From Saccharothrix tamanrassetensis (GTDB taxonomy: Bacteria; Actinomycetota; Actinomycetes; Mycobacteriales; Pseudonocardiaceae), in assembly GCF_014203665.1 (NCBI RefSeq), contig NZ_JACHJN010000005.1:434001-498000 (forward strand): a stretch of DNA of 64,000 bases. Reading direction: 5' to 3'. The notes beneath the pieces are model-generated. The model was given only the letters and a program-made list of their open reading frames with translations. It was not told the DNA's origin and ran no database searches. The position numbers were made by a program, and so were the translations under genes. Below, piece after piece: positions 9,586 through 18,157 of this stretch (its first letter is position 1; every line of letters starts with the position of its first letter).

Positions 9586-10706
9586 TGGGTCACCGGGCAA
9601 CCTGGTCCGCAGCGCTTCTCGCGGCCGTGATGCTGCTGCCGGCCTGTAGCGGACCCGGACCACAGCCGCAGCCACCGGCACCGACCGGAACGTCATCTGC
9701 ATCGTCGCAGCCGCCCTCGGCCTCGCGGTCGCCGACGCAGTCGATGGTGTGGACGACCTCGGAAGGGGTGTTCGTCCGATCCCGCGACGCCTCACGTCGG
9801 ATCGGCGCGAGCGTGGTCGACGAGTTCGCGTGGTCGCCCGGCGGGCACGTCGCCGCCGGGGTCGTGGAGAACCCGGACTCCTCCGGTCGCCAACTCGTCG
9901 TCTGGCGACCGGAAGGGGACGCGCCGGCCGGCATCGCGTGTGCGCGGTGCCGGGGCGCGGCGATCGTCGGCGACGAGGTCCGGACGGCGGAGGGGAACGT
10001 GATCCACCGGTTCGCCCTGGCCGACCTGTCGTCACGCGGAGACGTCCGGGCGGTCATACCGGAGCCCGATCCGGACTTCACCAGCATCCCGCCTTCGGTC
10101 GTCGCGGCGACCGACGACCTCACCGTCGTCAAGCACGCACCCGTGGTAGGGCCGAAAGGCGGCCCCGAATTCATCCTCGCCGTCGATGCAACCGGGGCCG
10201 TCCGCTGGGAGCACGCCGTCGAAGGCAACCTCGCCATCACCCTCACCGCGCTCGACCCGGCGGGAGAACTGCTGGCGATCCCGCCCGGCGTGCAGTTCGA
10301 CTGCGCTCAGGTGAACACCCGTCTCGTGGTGCTGGAACTCGACACCGGCCGCACCGCGTTCCTCCCCGACCAACCCAGGCCCGAGGCGGGCCACACCGCC
10401 ATCACCGACCTGTGGTGGAACGGCACGGAGATCGTCGTCCCCACCGCCACCACCGACCCCGCGGCCGAGGCCGACTGCGACGCGCCTTCCACTCTGCGGG
10501 TGTCGACGTTGGCCGGCAGGCAGTGGCGCGAGGCCCCGGAAGGCCGGGCAGCGCGAGCGGTCCGGGTTCTGCCCAACGGCGATCGCGTCAGGTTGACGGC
10601 GGACGGCACCCTGGAACTGGAACGAGACGGATCCGGTCAGACCGTGGCGGCCGAAGTAGACCGGTTCTGGAGCCCTGCGTCACCGGACACCGTGCCACTC
10701 TGGTAG
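9585..10706 (+). CDS. Lipoprotein, possible beta-propeller
   Basis: 373 residues. Signal peptide of lipoprotein type: hydrophobic core, then the lipobox LPAC with Cys near residue 21, so it should be lipid-anchored on the outer face of the membrane. A Pro/Ser/Thr linker (to about residue 52) leads to a repeating pattern of short beta-strand segments with Trp, Val and Gly (EFAWSPGG, LVVWRPEG, DLWWNG), typical of a beta-propeller. No enzyme motif is seen. The start codon overlaps the stop of the upstream membrane-protein gene, so the two probably work together. A strong hairpin follows the gene. Confidence 0.62.
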   Translation: MGHRATWSAALLAAVMLLPACSGPGPQPQPPAPTGTSSASSQPPSASRSPTQSMVWTTSEGVFVRSRDASRRIGASVVDEFAWSPGGHVAAGVVENPDSSGRQLVVWRPEGDAPAGIACARCRGAAIVGDEVRTAEGNVIHRFALADLSSRGDVRAVIPEPDPDFTSIPPSVVAATDDLTVVKHAPVVGPKGGPEFILAVDATGAVRWEHAVEGNLAITLTALDPAGELLAIPPGVQFDCAQVNTRLVVLELDTGRTAFLPDQPRPEAGHTAITDLWWNGTEIVVPTATTDPAAEADCDAPSTLRVSTLAGRQWREAPEGRAARAVRVLPNGDRVRLTADGTLELERDGSGQTVAAEVDRFWSPASPDTVPLW

Positions 10707-10808
10707 CCCGGAACGCCGGTGGCGGGCCGTTCGGTCTGTCCACACCGGACAGCAGAACTGTCTGATGTGGACAGGAGGACGGCGGCGGGTGCTGCTCGAT
10801 CCGGTGAC

Positions 10809-10848
10809 GCCCGTGGGGGCGGGTCGTCGCAGACCCGCCCCCACGGGC
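10809..10848. terminator. Bidirectional hairpin terminator, 16-bp perfect stem
   Basis: Positions 10809-10824 and 10833-10848 are perfect inverted complements around an 8-base loop, between two convergent genes (lipoprotein ending at 10706, chitinase ending at 10859). There is no T-run, as is common for high-GC actinobacteria. Confidence 0.85.
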
Positions 10849-10858
10849 GCGGTTCGTC

Positions 10859-12163
10859 TCAGCGCCGGTGCAGACCGGCGTGCAGACCCTTGATCAGTTC
10901 ACCTTGTGGCGTGTCGCCGTCCAGCGACCAGATCATCGCGCCGCCGAGCTTGCGGTCGCGGATGAACTCGCCCTTGCGCTTGAGCTCGGTCGGGTCGTCG
11001 TAGGTCCAGAACGTGGTGCCGTCGAACAGCCAAGCGTGGCCCGCCTTCCCGTCGCGGTAGAGCTTGTACTTCCCGCCGGCCAACAGGGTCTTGAGGTTGC
11101 GGTAGTCGTCGTAGCCCGGTTCGTAGGTGGCCGGGGCCGGGCCGGTGGACTGCTGGAACAGGCCGTTGTTCTGGTTGGTCACGCCGGTCCAGCCGCGACC
11201 GTAGTACGGCACGCCGAGCGTGATCTTGTGACGGGGCGCCCCGCGCTGGATGTGCGCGTCGACGACGATCTCGCCGCTGTCCTTGGGCGTGGTCGGGTCG
11301 CCTTCGGGCACGCGGATGGCCGACTGCTGGTTGGTGGTCTTCTCCCAGGTGCCGTGGTAGTCGTAGCCCTGCACGGTGGCGAAGGTCAGCAGCCGGTAGA
11401 CCGCGTCGAGCTCGTACCCGCGGTCCATCGCCTCGCGGTTGGCGGGCAGGAACGCGGTGAGGTCGTAGCGCTTGCGGTCCTTGAGGCCCTGCTTGAACAG
11501 CTGCTTGCGGTACTCGCGCAGCAGCTCGGTGAAGTTCTGCTTGTCCTCGGGGCGCACGACGTTGCCGGCGTTGCCCTCGGTGGCCGGCCACTCCCAGTCC
11601 AGGTCGATGCCGTCGAACACGCCCTTGGCCGCGCCGGCGGGAGCTCCCGGCAGGTCGCCCTTGAGCCACAGGTCGATGCAGGACTTCACGTGTGCCGCGC
11701 GCGACTGCGGGGTGAGCGCGGCGTTGGAGAAGTACTTCGACCCCGTCCAGCCGCCGAGCGAGATGTAGACGCGCAGCCTGGGGAACTTCTGCTTGAGCTG
11801 CTTGATCTGGTTGAGGTTGCCCGCCAGCGCCTGGCCGGGCTTGTCGGCCTTGCCGTTGACGGCCTGCTCCGCCGGGATCGGCCGCTGGTAGTCGGCCCAC
11901 GGGTCGGAGCTGACGCAGCCGCCCTGCTCGTCGAGCAGGCCGAAGGCGTAGTTGAGGTGGGTGAGCTTGGCCGCGGTGCCGTTCTCGACCAGGTAGCGGA
12001 CCGGGATGCCGCGGTCGGCCAGGCTCCACTGCGTGTAGTAGCCGACGGTGCGGACGGCGTCGCCGCCGTGGCGGTCGTGGGCCTGGGCGGGGGACGCGGC
12101 GACCGACAACCCGATCGACAAGGCACCGGCCAGGAAGGCGGCACCCCATCTCTTCATCGACAT
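10859..12163 (-). CDS. Secreted chitinase, GH18 family
   Basis: Hydrolyses chitin by the retaining, substrate-assisted GH18 mechanism. The signal peptide is residues 1-28 (cleavage after SPAQA). The catalytic barrel has SLGGWTGS (about 135-142) and the signature DGIDLDWEW with Asp184, Asp187, Asp189 and acid Glu191, plus GYDYHG and the C-terminal SLDGD strand. At 434 residues it is a bare catalytic domain with no carbohydrate-binding module. Start ATG 12163 has AGGAGA five bases upstream; a second ATG lies two codons in. Two dre-like sites just upstream indicate DasR repression relieved by amino-sugar phosphates, as known for Streptomyces chitinases. Confidence 0.95.
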   Translation of the reverse strand: MSMKRWGAAFLAGALSIGLSVAASPAQAHDRHGGDAVRTVGYYTQWSLADRGIPVRYLVENGTAAKLTHLNYAFGLLDEQGGCVSSDPWADYQRPIPAEQAVNGKADKPGQALAGNLNQIKQLKQKFPRLRVYISLGGWTGSKYFSNAALTPQSRAAHVKSCIDLWLKGDLPGAPAGAAKGVFDGIDLDWEWPATEGNAGNVVRPEDKQNFTELLREYRKQLFKQGLKDRKRYDLTAFLPANREAMDRGYELDAVYRLLTFATVQGYDYHGTWEKTTNQQSAIRVPEGDPTTPKDSGEIVVDAHIQRGAPRHKITLGVPYYGRGWTGVTNQNNGLFQQSTGPAPATYEPGYDDYRNLKTLLAGGKYKLYRDGKAGHAWLFDGTTFWTYDDPTELKRKGEFIRDRKLGGAMIWSLDGDTPQGELIKGLHAGLHRR

Positions 12164-12188
12164 GGTTCTCCTCGTGCTGGCGGCGACA

Positions 12189-12227
12189 ACTGGTTCAGAC
12201 CACGCTAGATCGAGGTCTAGACCACTG
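12189..12227. promoter_or_regulatory. Two DasR-responsive (dre-like) operators
   Basis: Two imperfect copies of the known dre consensus (ACTGGTCTAGACCACT) lie 26-64 bases upstream of the chitinase start: ACTGGTTCAGACCACG at 12189-12204 and GAGGTCTAGACCACTG at 12212-12227. The second has a perfect GGTCTAGACC core. Paired sites in this position are typical of actinobacterial chitinase promoters controlled by the GntR regulator DasR. No dasR gene is in the window. Confidence 0.82.
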
Positions 12228-12548
12228 CTACGCCCGGACGGCGCAACCGCAGGGCTCCCGTCGGCTACCCGGCCGGCGGCCAGGCGGCCTTCGCGAGGCG
12301 GCCCTCGCCGGGCGACCGCACCACCTCCGGGGGCACGACGAGTTCTCGTCATTTTTGCGGAGAATGTGCGGCGGTTGGATTCCGGAGCGCAGGAATGAAT
12401 ATTCCATTTATTACTGAAATGCATTCTGCGCCATCCGGGTGAAGGTGCGTCGAGGTCTTCCCAGCGGGGGATTCGACTGAGACTCTTGGTCGGGTCGGCG
12501 AAGCTCCACAATGTTCGGAAGTCGGTACTCGATTAGCAGGGGGATTCC
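12228..12548. other. Intergenic region with an AT-rich island
   Basis: Between the divergent chitinase and the small secreted protein gene. Positions about 12391-12425 are clearly AT-rich against the surrounding DNA and contain the inverted repeat GGAATGAATATTCC, followed by GAAATGCATTC. This probably holds the promoter of the rightward gene. No open frame is convincing. Confidence 0.4.
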
Positions 12549-12797
12549 ATGTCGGTATTCAAGCGTGCGGTAGTGATCGGCACAGCCGCCTTCGCGGCCA
12601 TGCTCGGCGGCGGCGTCACCGCGATGGCGGCTCCGACGGCGGATGTCTCGTCGGTGGTGTTCAAGGCCAAGGGGGTCTGCGAAACCCTCTACAACCGCGA
12701 TGTCCGGATCTGCCGGGCACTTCCCCTGCCGCAGGCACGGGCGGTCTGCTACGCGGCCGCGGCCGCCAAGTACGCGGCGTGCCTGGCCGGGAACTGA
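12549..12797 (+). CDS. Small secreted protein with four cysteines
   Basis: 82 residues. A clear signal peptide (basic start, AFAAMLGGGV core, cleavage after AMA near residue 27) leaves a mature protein of about 55 residues with four cysteines in two pairs (CETLYNRDVRIC and CYAAAAAKYAAC). Each pair is separated by nine or ten residues and could bridge two helices. I do not recognise a named family. The ribosome site GCAGGGGG precedes ATG 12549. The AT-rich upstream island suggests its own promoter. The next gene starts 14 bases after the stop. Confidence 0.65.
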   Translation: MSVFKRAVVIGTAAFAAMLGGGVTAMAAPTADVSSVVFKAKGVCETLYNRDVRICRALPLPQARAVCYAAAAAKYAACLAGN

Positions 12798-12811
12798 CAC
12801 AATCATCCGCC

Positions 12812-13162
12812 ATGGGTATGCATTCCTTGGACGACGTCGTGGCCACCCGCACGCTGCAGGGCCCCGATGGCCCGATCCGGTTGTCGATCGGGCGGCCGAG
12901 GCCGTTCGACGAGGCGGAACCCGAGGGGGACCATGCCTGCCCGGTTCGCATCGAGGGCTTGGAGGACGCTCCGGTGGAGCTGTCCGTCGGCGGTGTGGAT
13001 TCGCTCCAGGCCTTGATCCTGGCGCTCGGGGTGGTCGGCGATCGGGTGAATTCGGCCCAGCGGGAAATCTCGTTCCTGGGCCGACCCGAACTCGGGCTCC
13101 CGGTCACGCAGCGGACATCATCGGGTTCGACGGTGTTGAGTGTGCGGATGAGCACTGAATGA
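12812..13162 (+). CDS. DUF6968-like protein
   Basis: 116 residues from ATG 12812 (ATG 12818 is also possible). The pattern of an N-terminal DDVVATRTL segment, RLSIGRPRPF, CPVRIEGL and GVDSLQALILAL matches small actinobacterial proteins of the DUF6968 type as I remember them; function is unknown. No signal peptide or membrane segment. It follows the small secreted protein closely, but the two may simply share a transcript. A strong hairpin lies immediately after the stop. Confidence 0.6.
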   Translation: MGMHSLDDVVATRTLQGPDGPIRLSIGRPRPFDEAEPEGDHACPVRIEGLEDAPVELSVGGVDSLQALILALGVVGDRVNSAQREISFLGRPELGLPVTQRTSSGSTVLSVRMSTE

Positions 13163-13163
13163 C

Positions 13164-13205
13164 CGCTGTGGTGGGCGCTCGCAGCACAAGGCGCCCACCA
13201 CAGCG
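13164..13205. terminator. Hairpin terminator, 15-bp perfect stem
   Basis: Positions 13164-13178 and 13191-13205 are perfect inverted complements around a 12-base loop, directly after the stop of the DUF6968-like gene and before the convergent FAD enzyme gene. It can serve both strands. Confidence 0.85.
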
Positions 13206-13310
13206 TGGTGCGCGACGGGGTGAAGCTTCGAGGCCGAAGATCTACCACCGTCTACGGACGAGCGGAAGCACACCGGTCCGCTGGTCCCGGAGCGGTTCGG
13301 CCGCCGTCCC

Positions 13311-15083
13311 TCACCGCACGGGCAGGGGGACGAGGTCGAACGCGTTGGGCAGCCCGAGCCGGTACTGCAACGAATCCTCGGTCTTGATCAGCTCGAACTC
13401 GGGCGCCCGGTACAGCTTGTGCACGACCGCACGGGGAGCGCTGGACCCCGCCTCGTCCAGCAGCGCGTTCACCGCCGTGCGCGCGGCGCTGTTCGCCGCT
13501 TCCATGCTGGCCCCGTTGATCGGCGCCTGGACGTAGTCGCCGGCGAGGAAGAGGTTCGGCACGGCGGTGCGGGCGGTGGGGCGTCGATGCCACGAGCCGA
13601 CCGGGTGCACCACCAACTCGTCGGCGTTGACCGGGTTCGGCCCGCCGATCCCGCTCACGCCGGGGTCCAGGAACCAGGTCACCAGGGACGACTCGTCGAG
13701 CACCGTCCGACCGGAGTCGTCGAGGTGCTGCTTGAGCTGGGCCAGCACCTCCTGGACCACCTGCTCTCCGGTCAACTCCTTCGCGGGTCGACCGAAGAGG
13801 ACGCCGGGTTCGTCCCAGTCCGAGATGATGACGGACACGCAGTCCGCCACGGTGCCGTCGCCGTAGTCGTCCCGGAAGTCGCGCCCCGGCCAGAACGCGG
13901 CCTGGCTGATCGAGGTCAGCGCCCACGGTGCGTGGACGTAGTAGGCGTGGCCGTGCACGAGCGGGGTCGGGCGGTCGAAGTAGAGCATCAGCCCGGTCAT
14001 CCACTCCGTGTCCAGCGTCGCCGCCTCGCGCAACCGCGGATCGGCCGCCAGGAGGTCGGCGTTCCACACGTGCCGGGCGTGGTCCACGGGCAGCGCGCAG
14101 ACGTAGAAGTCGGCGCTGACCGCCGCCTCGCGCCCCTGCGGGTCGCGCGTGCGCACCGCCGAGATCCGGCCGCGGTCCACGACCAGGTCCCGGACTTCCC
14201 ACCCGAGGCGGAACTCGACGCCGAGATCACGCAGGTGCCGTTCCCACGGGTCGATCCAGGCTTCGTTCGTGGGCAGGTTCAGCACCCGGTCCAGCGGCCC
14301 TTCGGCGCCGCGGCCGAGGAGGTTGAACAGCACCCGCTCGGCCACGAGTCCGGCCGTGTGCGCGCTGGCGGTGTCCGTCTTGGTCGAGCTGAGCACGCGC
14401 GTCAGCCCGTGGACGAGGATCCGTCGGTAGTCCTCGGACTTGCCCTGGGCCTGGAGGAAGTCCGGCCAGGTGGTGTGCTCCCACTGCCCCAGTCGGCGCT
14501 CCTCGCAACTGGTGAGGTAGACCAGCATCCGCTGGGCGAAGACCGCCGCCTCGTGCGGCGGCAGGCGGAAGGCGGTCTCGACCAGGGCCCGCACCTGCCG
14601 CAGCAGGTCGGCCGGCGTCAGCTGCGCCAACAGGCCGTCGGGGAGGGTCAGCGGGATGCGCAGGTCCTCCCGTCCCCCCGAGAGCGACGTCAGGAGTTCC
14701 GTCCCGGGGACCAGGTTGTCGTGCACGCCGTTGCGGTTGCCCGGGAACGGGATCCTCCGCAAGGTGTCCGGCAGGTCCTGGTAGAAGCCGAAGAAGATCC
14801 GGAAGCCGTGCTCGCCCGGGAGGTCGCGCCGACCGCCCCGCCCCGTGCCGGGCACCGGAACGCTGCGGGACTTGCCGCCCAGGGCGCGCCGCTCGTAGAG
14901 CGTGACCGAGAACCCGCGCTCGGCCAGTTCGTGCGCCGCCGTCATCCCGGCGACCCCACCGCCGAGAACCGCCACGGTCGACCCGGAAGCGCGGCCCGCC
15001 GCCACCCCCGACCGACCCAGTCCCGCCAGACCGGCGCCGGCACCCGCCAGAAGAGCGCGGCGACTCAACCCGAACCGGTCCAC
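13311..15083 (-). CDS. FAD-dependent amine-oxidase-type dehydrogenase, exported
   Basis: 590 residues. A Tat-like signal (SRRALLAGAGAGLAG) is followed by the FAD dinucleotide fold VAVLGGGVAGMTAAHEL and GGKSRS, and by a C-terminal FAD motif near LFLAGDYVQAPINGASMEAA. This is the phytoene-desaturase / hydroxysqualene-dehydroxylase / amine-oxidase superfamily. The segments around NLPTNEAWIDPW resemble HpnE-type proteins, but no hopanoid genes are adjacent, so the substrate is open. Start GTG 15083 is chosen because the twin-arginine signal begins there, with AAGGGG upstream. It is monocistronic by position, with a shared terminator downstream. Confidence 0.78.
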   Translation of the reverse strand: MDRFGLSRRALLAGAGAGLAGLGRSGVAAGRASGSTVAVLGGGVAGMTAAHELAERGFSVTLYERRALGGKSRSVPVPGTGRGGRRDLPGEHGFRIFFGFYQDLPDTLRRIPFPGNRNGVHDNLVPGTELLTSLSGGREDLRIPLTLPDGLLAQLTPADLLRQVRALVETAFRLPPHEAAVFAQRMLVYLTSCEERRLGQWEHTTWPDFLQAQGKSEDYRRILVHGLTRVLSSTKTDTASAHTAGLVAERVLFNLLGRGAEGPLDRVLNLPTNEAWIDPWERHLRDLGVEFRLGWEVRDLVVDRGRISAVRTRDPQGREAAVSADFYVCALPVDHARHVWNADLLAADPRLREAATLDTEWMTGLMLYFDRPTPLVHGHAYYVHAPWALTSISQAAFWPGRDFRDDYGDGTVADCVSVIISDWDEPGVLFGRPAKELTGEQVVQEVLAQLKQHLDDSGRTVLDESSLVTWFLDPGVSGIGGPNPVNADELVVHPVGSWHRRPTARTAVPNLFLAGDYVQAPINGASMEAANSAARTAVNALLDEAGSSAPRAVVHKLYRAPEFELIKTEDSLQYRLGLPNAFDLVPLPVR

Positions 15084-15317
15084 CAACCCGCACCCCTTCG
15101 ACCCGGCGTCAACGGGGCGACACGGTAGTCCACCGGACAACCCGCACGAGGACCGGCCGATCGGCGTGTTCGGGAGCGGAAGCCTTGTGCCCCGGGCACT
15201 TCCGTCGATCAGAGTCCAAGTGCGACTCCCCGACACCCGATGCGCACCCTGCGCGAGGACGATCGGAAAGCCCGGAATCACCTGTTCGTGTGTCACTCGG
15301 ATTCCGTGGTCCGGGCA

Positions 15318-16550
15318 CTACCCCAGCTGGTCGCGGCGGCGCGTCAGGTAGGCGGTCTCGGCGGTGTTGCCGGCCAGGTCGATGGCTTTGTCGTACGCCG
15401 CGCGTGACTGCCGACCCCGGCCCAGTCGCCGCAGCAGGTCGGCGCGGGTGACGTGGTAGGGATGGTAGCCGGCCAGCTCGTCCTCGAGGCGGTCGACGAT
15501 GGCCAGCGCCACCTCCGGGCCGTCGAGCTCGGCGACCGCGATGGCGCGGTTGAGGGCGATGATCGGCGAGGGGTCGAGGCGGGCGAGCTGGTCGTAGAGG
15601 GCGAGGACCTGCGACCAGTCGGTGTCGCGCACGTCGCGGGCGGAGGTGTGCACGGCGTTGATCGCGGCGAGGATCTGGTAGCGACCGGGGGCCACCCCGG
15701 TGGCCAGGCGTTCGCGCACCAGCCGGTGCCCCTCGGCGATCAGCGCCGCGTCCCAGGCCCCGCGGTCCTGCTCGGCGAGGGCCACCAGTTCTCCGCTCGC
15801 CGAAACCCGGGCGGTGCGGCGGGCCTCGGTGAGGAGCATCAGCGCCAGCAGCCCGGCCACCTCGCCGTCGTCCGGCACGAGGGCCCGGAGCAGGCGGGTG
15901 AGCCGGATCGCCTCGCCGGTCAGGTCGTGGCGCACGGGACCGGTGTCGGGGCCGGTCGCCAGGTAGCCCTCGTTGAACACGAGGAACAGGACGGCGAGCA
16001 CGCCGGAGACGCGTGCCGGGAGATCCGCCGCGGACGGCACCCGGTAGGGGATGCGCGCCGCCTTGATCTTGGCCTTCGCGCGGGTGATCCGCTGTCCCAT
16101 GGCACCCTCGGCCACCAGGAAGGCACGGGCGATCTCGGGCACGGTCAGCCCGCCGACCATGCGCAGCGTCAGCGCCACCCGGGTCTCCATCGCCAGCGCC
16201 GGGTGACAGCAGGTGAAGATCAGCCGGAGCCGCTCGTCGTCGATGACGCCCGGCGGCTCGGACGGGTCGTCGTCGTACACCGTCCGAGCCTCCCGGTGCT
16301 TGTCGTCGCGCTTGCCCTCGCGCCGGATCCGGTCGATGGCCTTGCGGTTGGCGGTGGTGGCCAGCCAGGCGCCGGGGTTGGGGGGCACGCCGTCGGCCGG
16401 CCACCGCTCGACGGCGGTCGCGAACGCCTCGGCCGCCGCCTCCTCGGCGATGTCCAGGTCACCGAAGCGCCTGGCCAGGTGGGCGACCATGCGCGCCCAC
16501 TCCTCGTGGTGGGCCCGGGTGACCGCGTCGGCGGCGTCGATCGCGCTCAC
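15318..16550 (-). CDS. ECF42-type RNA polymerase sigma factor with C-terminal TPR-like extension
   Basis: 410 residues: sigma regions 2 and 4 in the first 170 (DIAEEAAAEAFATA, LATTANRKAIDRIRRE, then LTVPEIARAFLVAEGAMGQRITRAKAKI). A long alpha-helical C-terminal part contains FNEGYLATGP, ALNRAIAVAELDGPE and YHVTRADLLRRLGR. This is the ECF42 group, in which the C-terminal extension replaces an anti-sigma factor. Its start overlaps the DGPF gene by four bases, the standard ECF42 pairing. No anti-sigma gene is next to it, as expected for the group. Confidence 0.92.
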   Translation of the reverse strand: MSAIDAADAVTRAHHEEWARMVAHLARRFGDLDIAEEAAAEAFATAVERWPADGVPPNPGAWLATTANRKAIDRIRREGKRDDKHREARTVYDDDPSEPPGVIDDERLRLIFTCCHPALAMETRVALTLRMVGGLTVPEIARAFLVAEGAMGQRITRAKAKIKAARIPYRVPSAADLPARVSGVLAVLFLVFNEGYLATGPDTGPVRHDLTGEAIRLTRLLRALVPDDGEVAGLLALMLLTEARRTARVSASGELVALAEQDRGAWDAALIAEGHRLVRERLATGVAPGRYQILAAINAVHTSARDVRDTDWSQVLALYDQLARLDPSPIIALNRAIAVAELDGPEVALAIVDRLEDELAGYHPYHVTRADLLRRLGRGRQSRAAYDKAIDLAGNTAETAYLTRRRDQLG

Positions 16551-16876
16551 CCGCCGAGGAACGGCCGGACCTCGACCCGCCGGTTGCAGCGTTCCGACCC
16601 CTCGGCGGCGAGTTCGAGGGCCGCGTCGAGGTCAGGGGCCCGGATGACCCAGAACCCGGCGAGGTACTCCTTCGACTCCAGGAAAGGCCCGTCGGTGACC
16701 ATCGCCCGCCCACCCCGGTTGTCGATGACGGTGGCCGTACCGGGGTCCGCGAGACCGCCGGCGAAGACCCAGTGGCCCTCGGCCTCCAGCCGGTCGTTGA
16801 ACGCGTTGATGGCAGCCAGCTCGTCCGGGGTGGCGGAGCCGGTCTTGTCGTCGATCACGGAAACCAGGTACTGCAT
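16547..16876 (-). CDS. YCII-related DGPF domain protein
   Basis: 109 residues, single DGPF/YciI ferredoxin-like domain. The diagnostic DGPF tetrad is present in VTDGPFLESKEYLAGFW, followed by AARS-like helices and the end RRVEVRPFLGG. These small proteins are almost always encoded beside ECF42 sigma factors; their chemistry is unproven. It is the first gene of the pair and overlaps the sigma gene by four bases. Confidence 0.9.
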   Translation of the reverse strand: MQYLVSVIDDKTGSATPDELAAINAFNDRLEAEGHWVFAGGLADPGTATVIDNRGGRAMVTDGPFLESKEYLAGFWVIRAPDLDAALELAAEGSERCNRRVEVRPFLGG

Positions 16877-17107
16877 CTCGAATCATCTCCCGTGGTCCGA
16901 GGGCGTCCTCGTGGACGGCCGCCCCACCCCTGCCCCGAACACCGCTGCCCCGATCCGACACCGCCCGTTGTTCCACCCGGCACGCCGGGTCGTGAGCGAA
17001 TCCGGCAGCGACAGTATCCCTTCGGGTGACTCGCAGCCCGGGTCTGCGCGGAAGGCGGACGGCAACCACCGCCGGCACGCCGTGCTCGACCACCAGGCGC
17101 CCGCTGC

Positions 17108-17713
17108 CTACGCCGCGTACTGCGGGTGCCCGCCGGGCCGGTAGACCTGGATCGTCACCCCCTTCGAGGTGGCTCGCGAGTCGACCAGGTCGAGTGCCGT
17201 GTCCGGGCCGGTGGCGGGGAACAGCCGCGTGCCCTGGCCGACCACCACGGGATAGGTGAGCAGGATGATCTCGTCGACCAGGTGGTGGTCGAACAGCCGG
17301 CGGACCAGGCTGCCGCTGCCGTGCACCTGGAGTTCACCTCCCGGCTCGGCCTTCAGGTCCGCGATGGCGGCCGTGACGTCACCGGAGAGGACGGTCGTGT
17401 CCGCCCAGCCCGGATCGGTGAGCGTGGTCGACACCACGTACTTGGGCCGCGCGTGCAGCGCCGCCGCGATGGGGCTGCTGCTCGGATCCTCCATCGCTCC
17501 CCAGGAGCCGGCGAAGATCTCGTAGGTCCGCCGGCCGAACAGGAACGCGTCGGTGCGCTGGTAGACCTCACCGAGGAACGTCTCGGCCTCGTCGTCGAAC
17601 AGCGGCAAGGCCCATCCGCCGCGCTCGAACCCGCCCCTGCGGTCCTCGTCCGCCCCGCCGAGTCCCTGCATCACTCCGTCGACGGAGACGTTCGTGACGG
17701 TCGTCAGCTTCAT
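17108..17713 (-). CDS. Dihydrofolate reductase family (RibD C-terminal-like) protein
   Basis: 201 residues with the DHFR/RibD_C fold: MKLTTVTNVSVDGVMQG start, FGRRTYEIFAGSW, VVSTTLTDP, then GELQVHGSGSLVRRL and EIILLTYPVVVGQGTRLF. It probably binds NADPH, but members of this YyaP/RibD_C-like group rarely have known substrates and it should not be taken as folate DHFR. Start ATG 17713 has GAGGAAGAG upstream; a longer frame to 17869 has no ribosome site. It stands alone between the DGPF gene and a long intergenic region. Confidence 0.85.
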   Translation of the reverse strand: MKLTTVTNVSVDGVMQGLGGADEDRRGGFERGGWALPLFDDEAETFLGEVYQRTDAFLFGRRTYEIFAGSWGAMEDPSSSPIAAALHARPKYVVSTTLTDPGWADTTVLSGDVTAAIADLKAEPGGELQVHGSGSLVRRLFDHHLVDEIILLTYPVVVGQGTRLFPATGPDTALDLVDSRATSKGVTIQVYRPGGHPQYAA

Positions 17714-18157
17714 GGGTTCCTCTTCCTCCCGGGCGCCCCTCGTGGGCCGCCGCTCACCCCTTCTACGAACAGCCCTGCCCCGATCCGACACCCATGTCGG
17801 CCGGATCCTCATCAAGCTCGCGCTCACCAGTCGGCTGCCCTCGACCACCACGCCGGCCCGCTCGACCAACCGGACGATTCCGCGGTGTTTCCGCTCGGCG
17901 GATTCGAGAGCTTTCGAGTAATCCGCCTTTTACTGCTCCGGTCTGCCGTGCGAGCGCGTTTGTCTTACGCAGTACGCTCGTCCGATCGGCCGATCAGGGC
18001 TGTTCAGGGCTGGTGCGGGCGGATCGTCGCGCGCTGTGATCCCGCTGCGCAATATGGGTGACGGCGTTGTCGGCCCAAGGTCGACATGCTAGCGTCGGTC
18101 AAACGGGGGTCCTTCCGACGAGTGCATTTAACCGGCTGCATCCCGCATGCCTTCCTA
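17714..18157. other. Long divergent intergenic region
   Basis: Lies between the DHFR-like gene and the GNAT-like gene. It is somewhat lower in GC than its flanks. Besides the hairpin listed separately (17897-17927), I see a CGATCGGCCGATC palindrome near 17980 but no convincing open frame. It should hold the promoter of the region-2 operon. Confidence 0.4.
17897..17927 (+). terminator. Hairpin with T-run (terminator or attenuator)
   Basis: GGCGGATT (17897-17904) and AATCCGCC (17920-17927) are perfect complements across 15 bases, and the right arm is followed at once by TTTT. On the plus strand this is a classical intrinsic terminator shape, yet no plus-strand gene ends nearby. It could attenuate the leader of the downstream operon. 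Confidence 0.45.
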
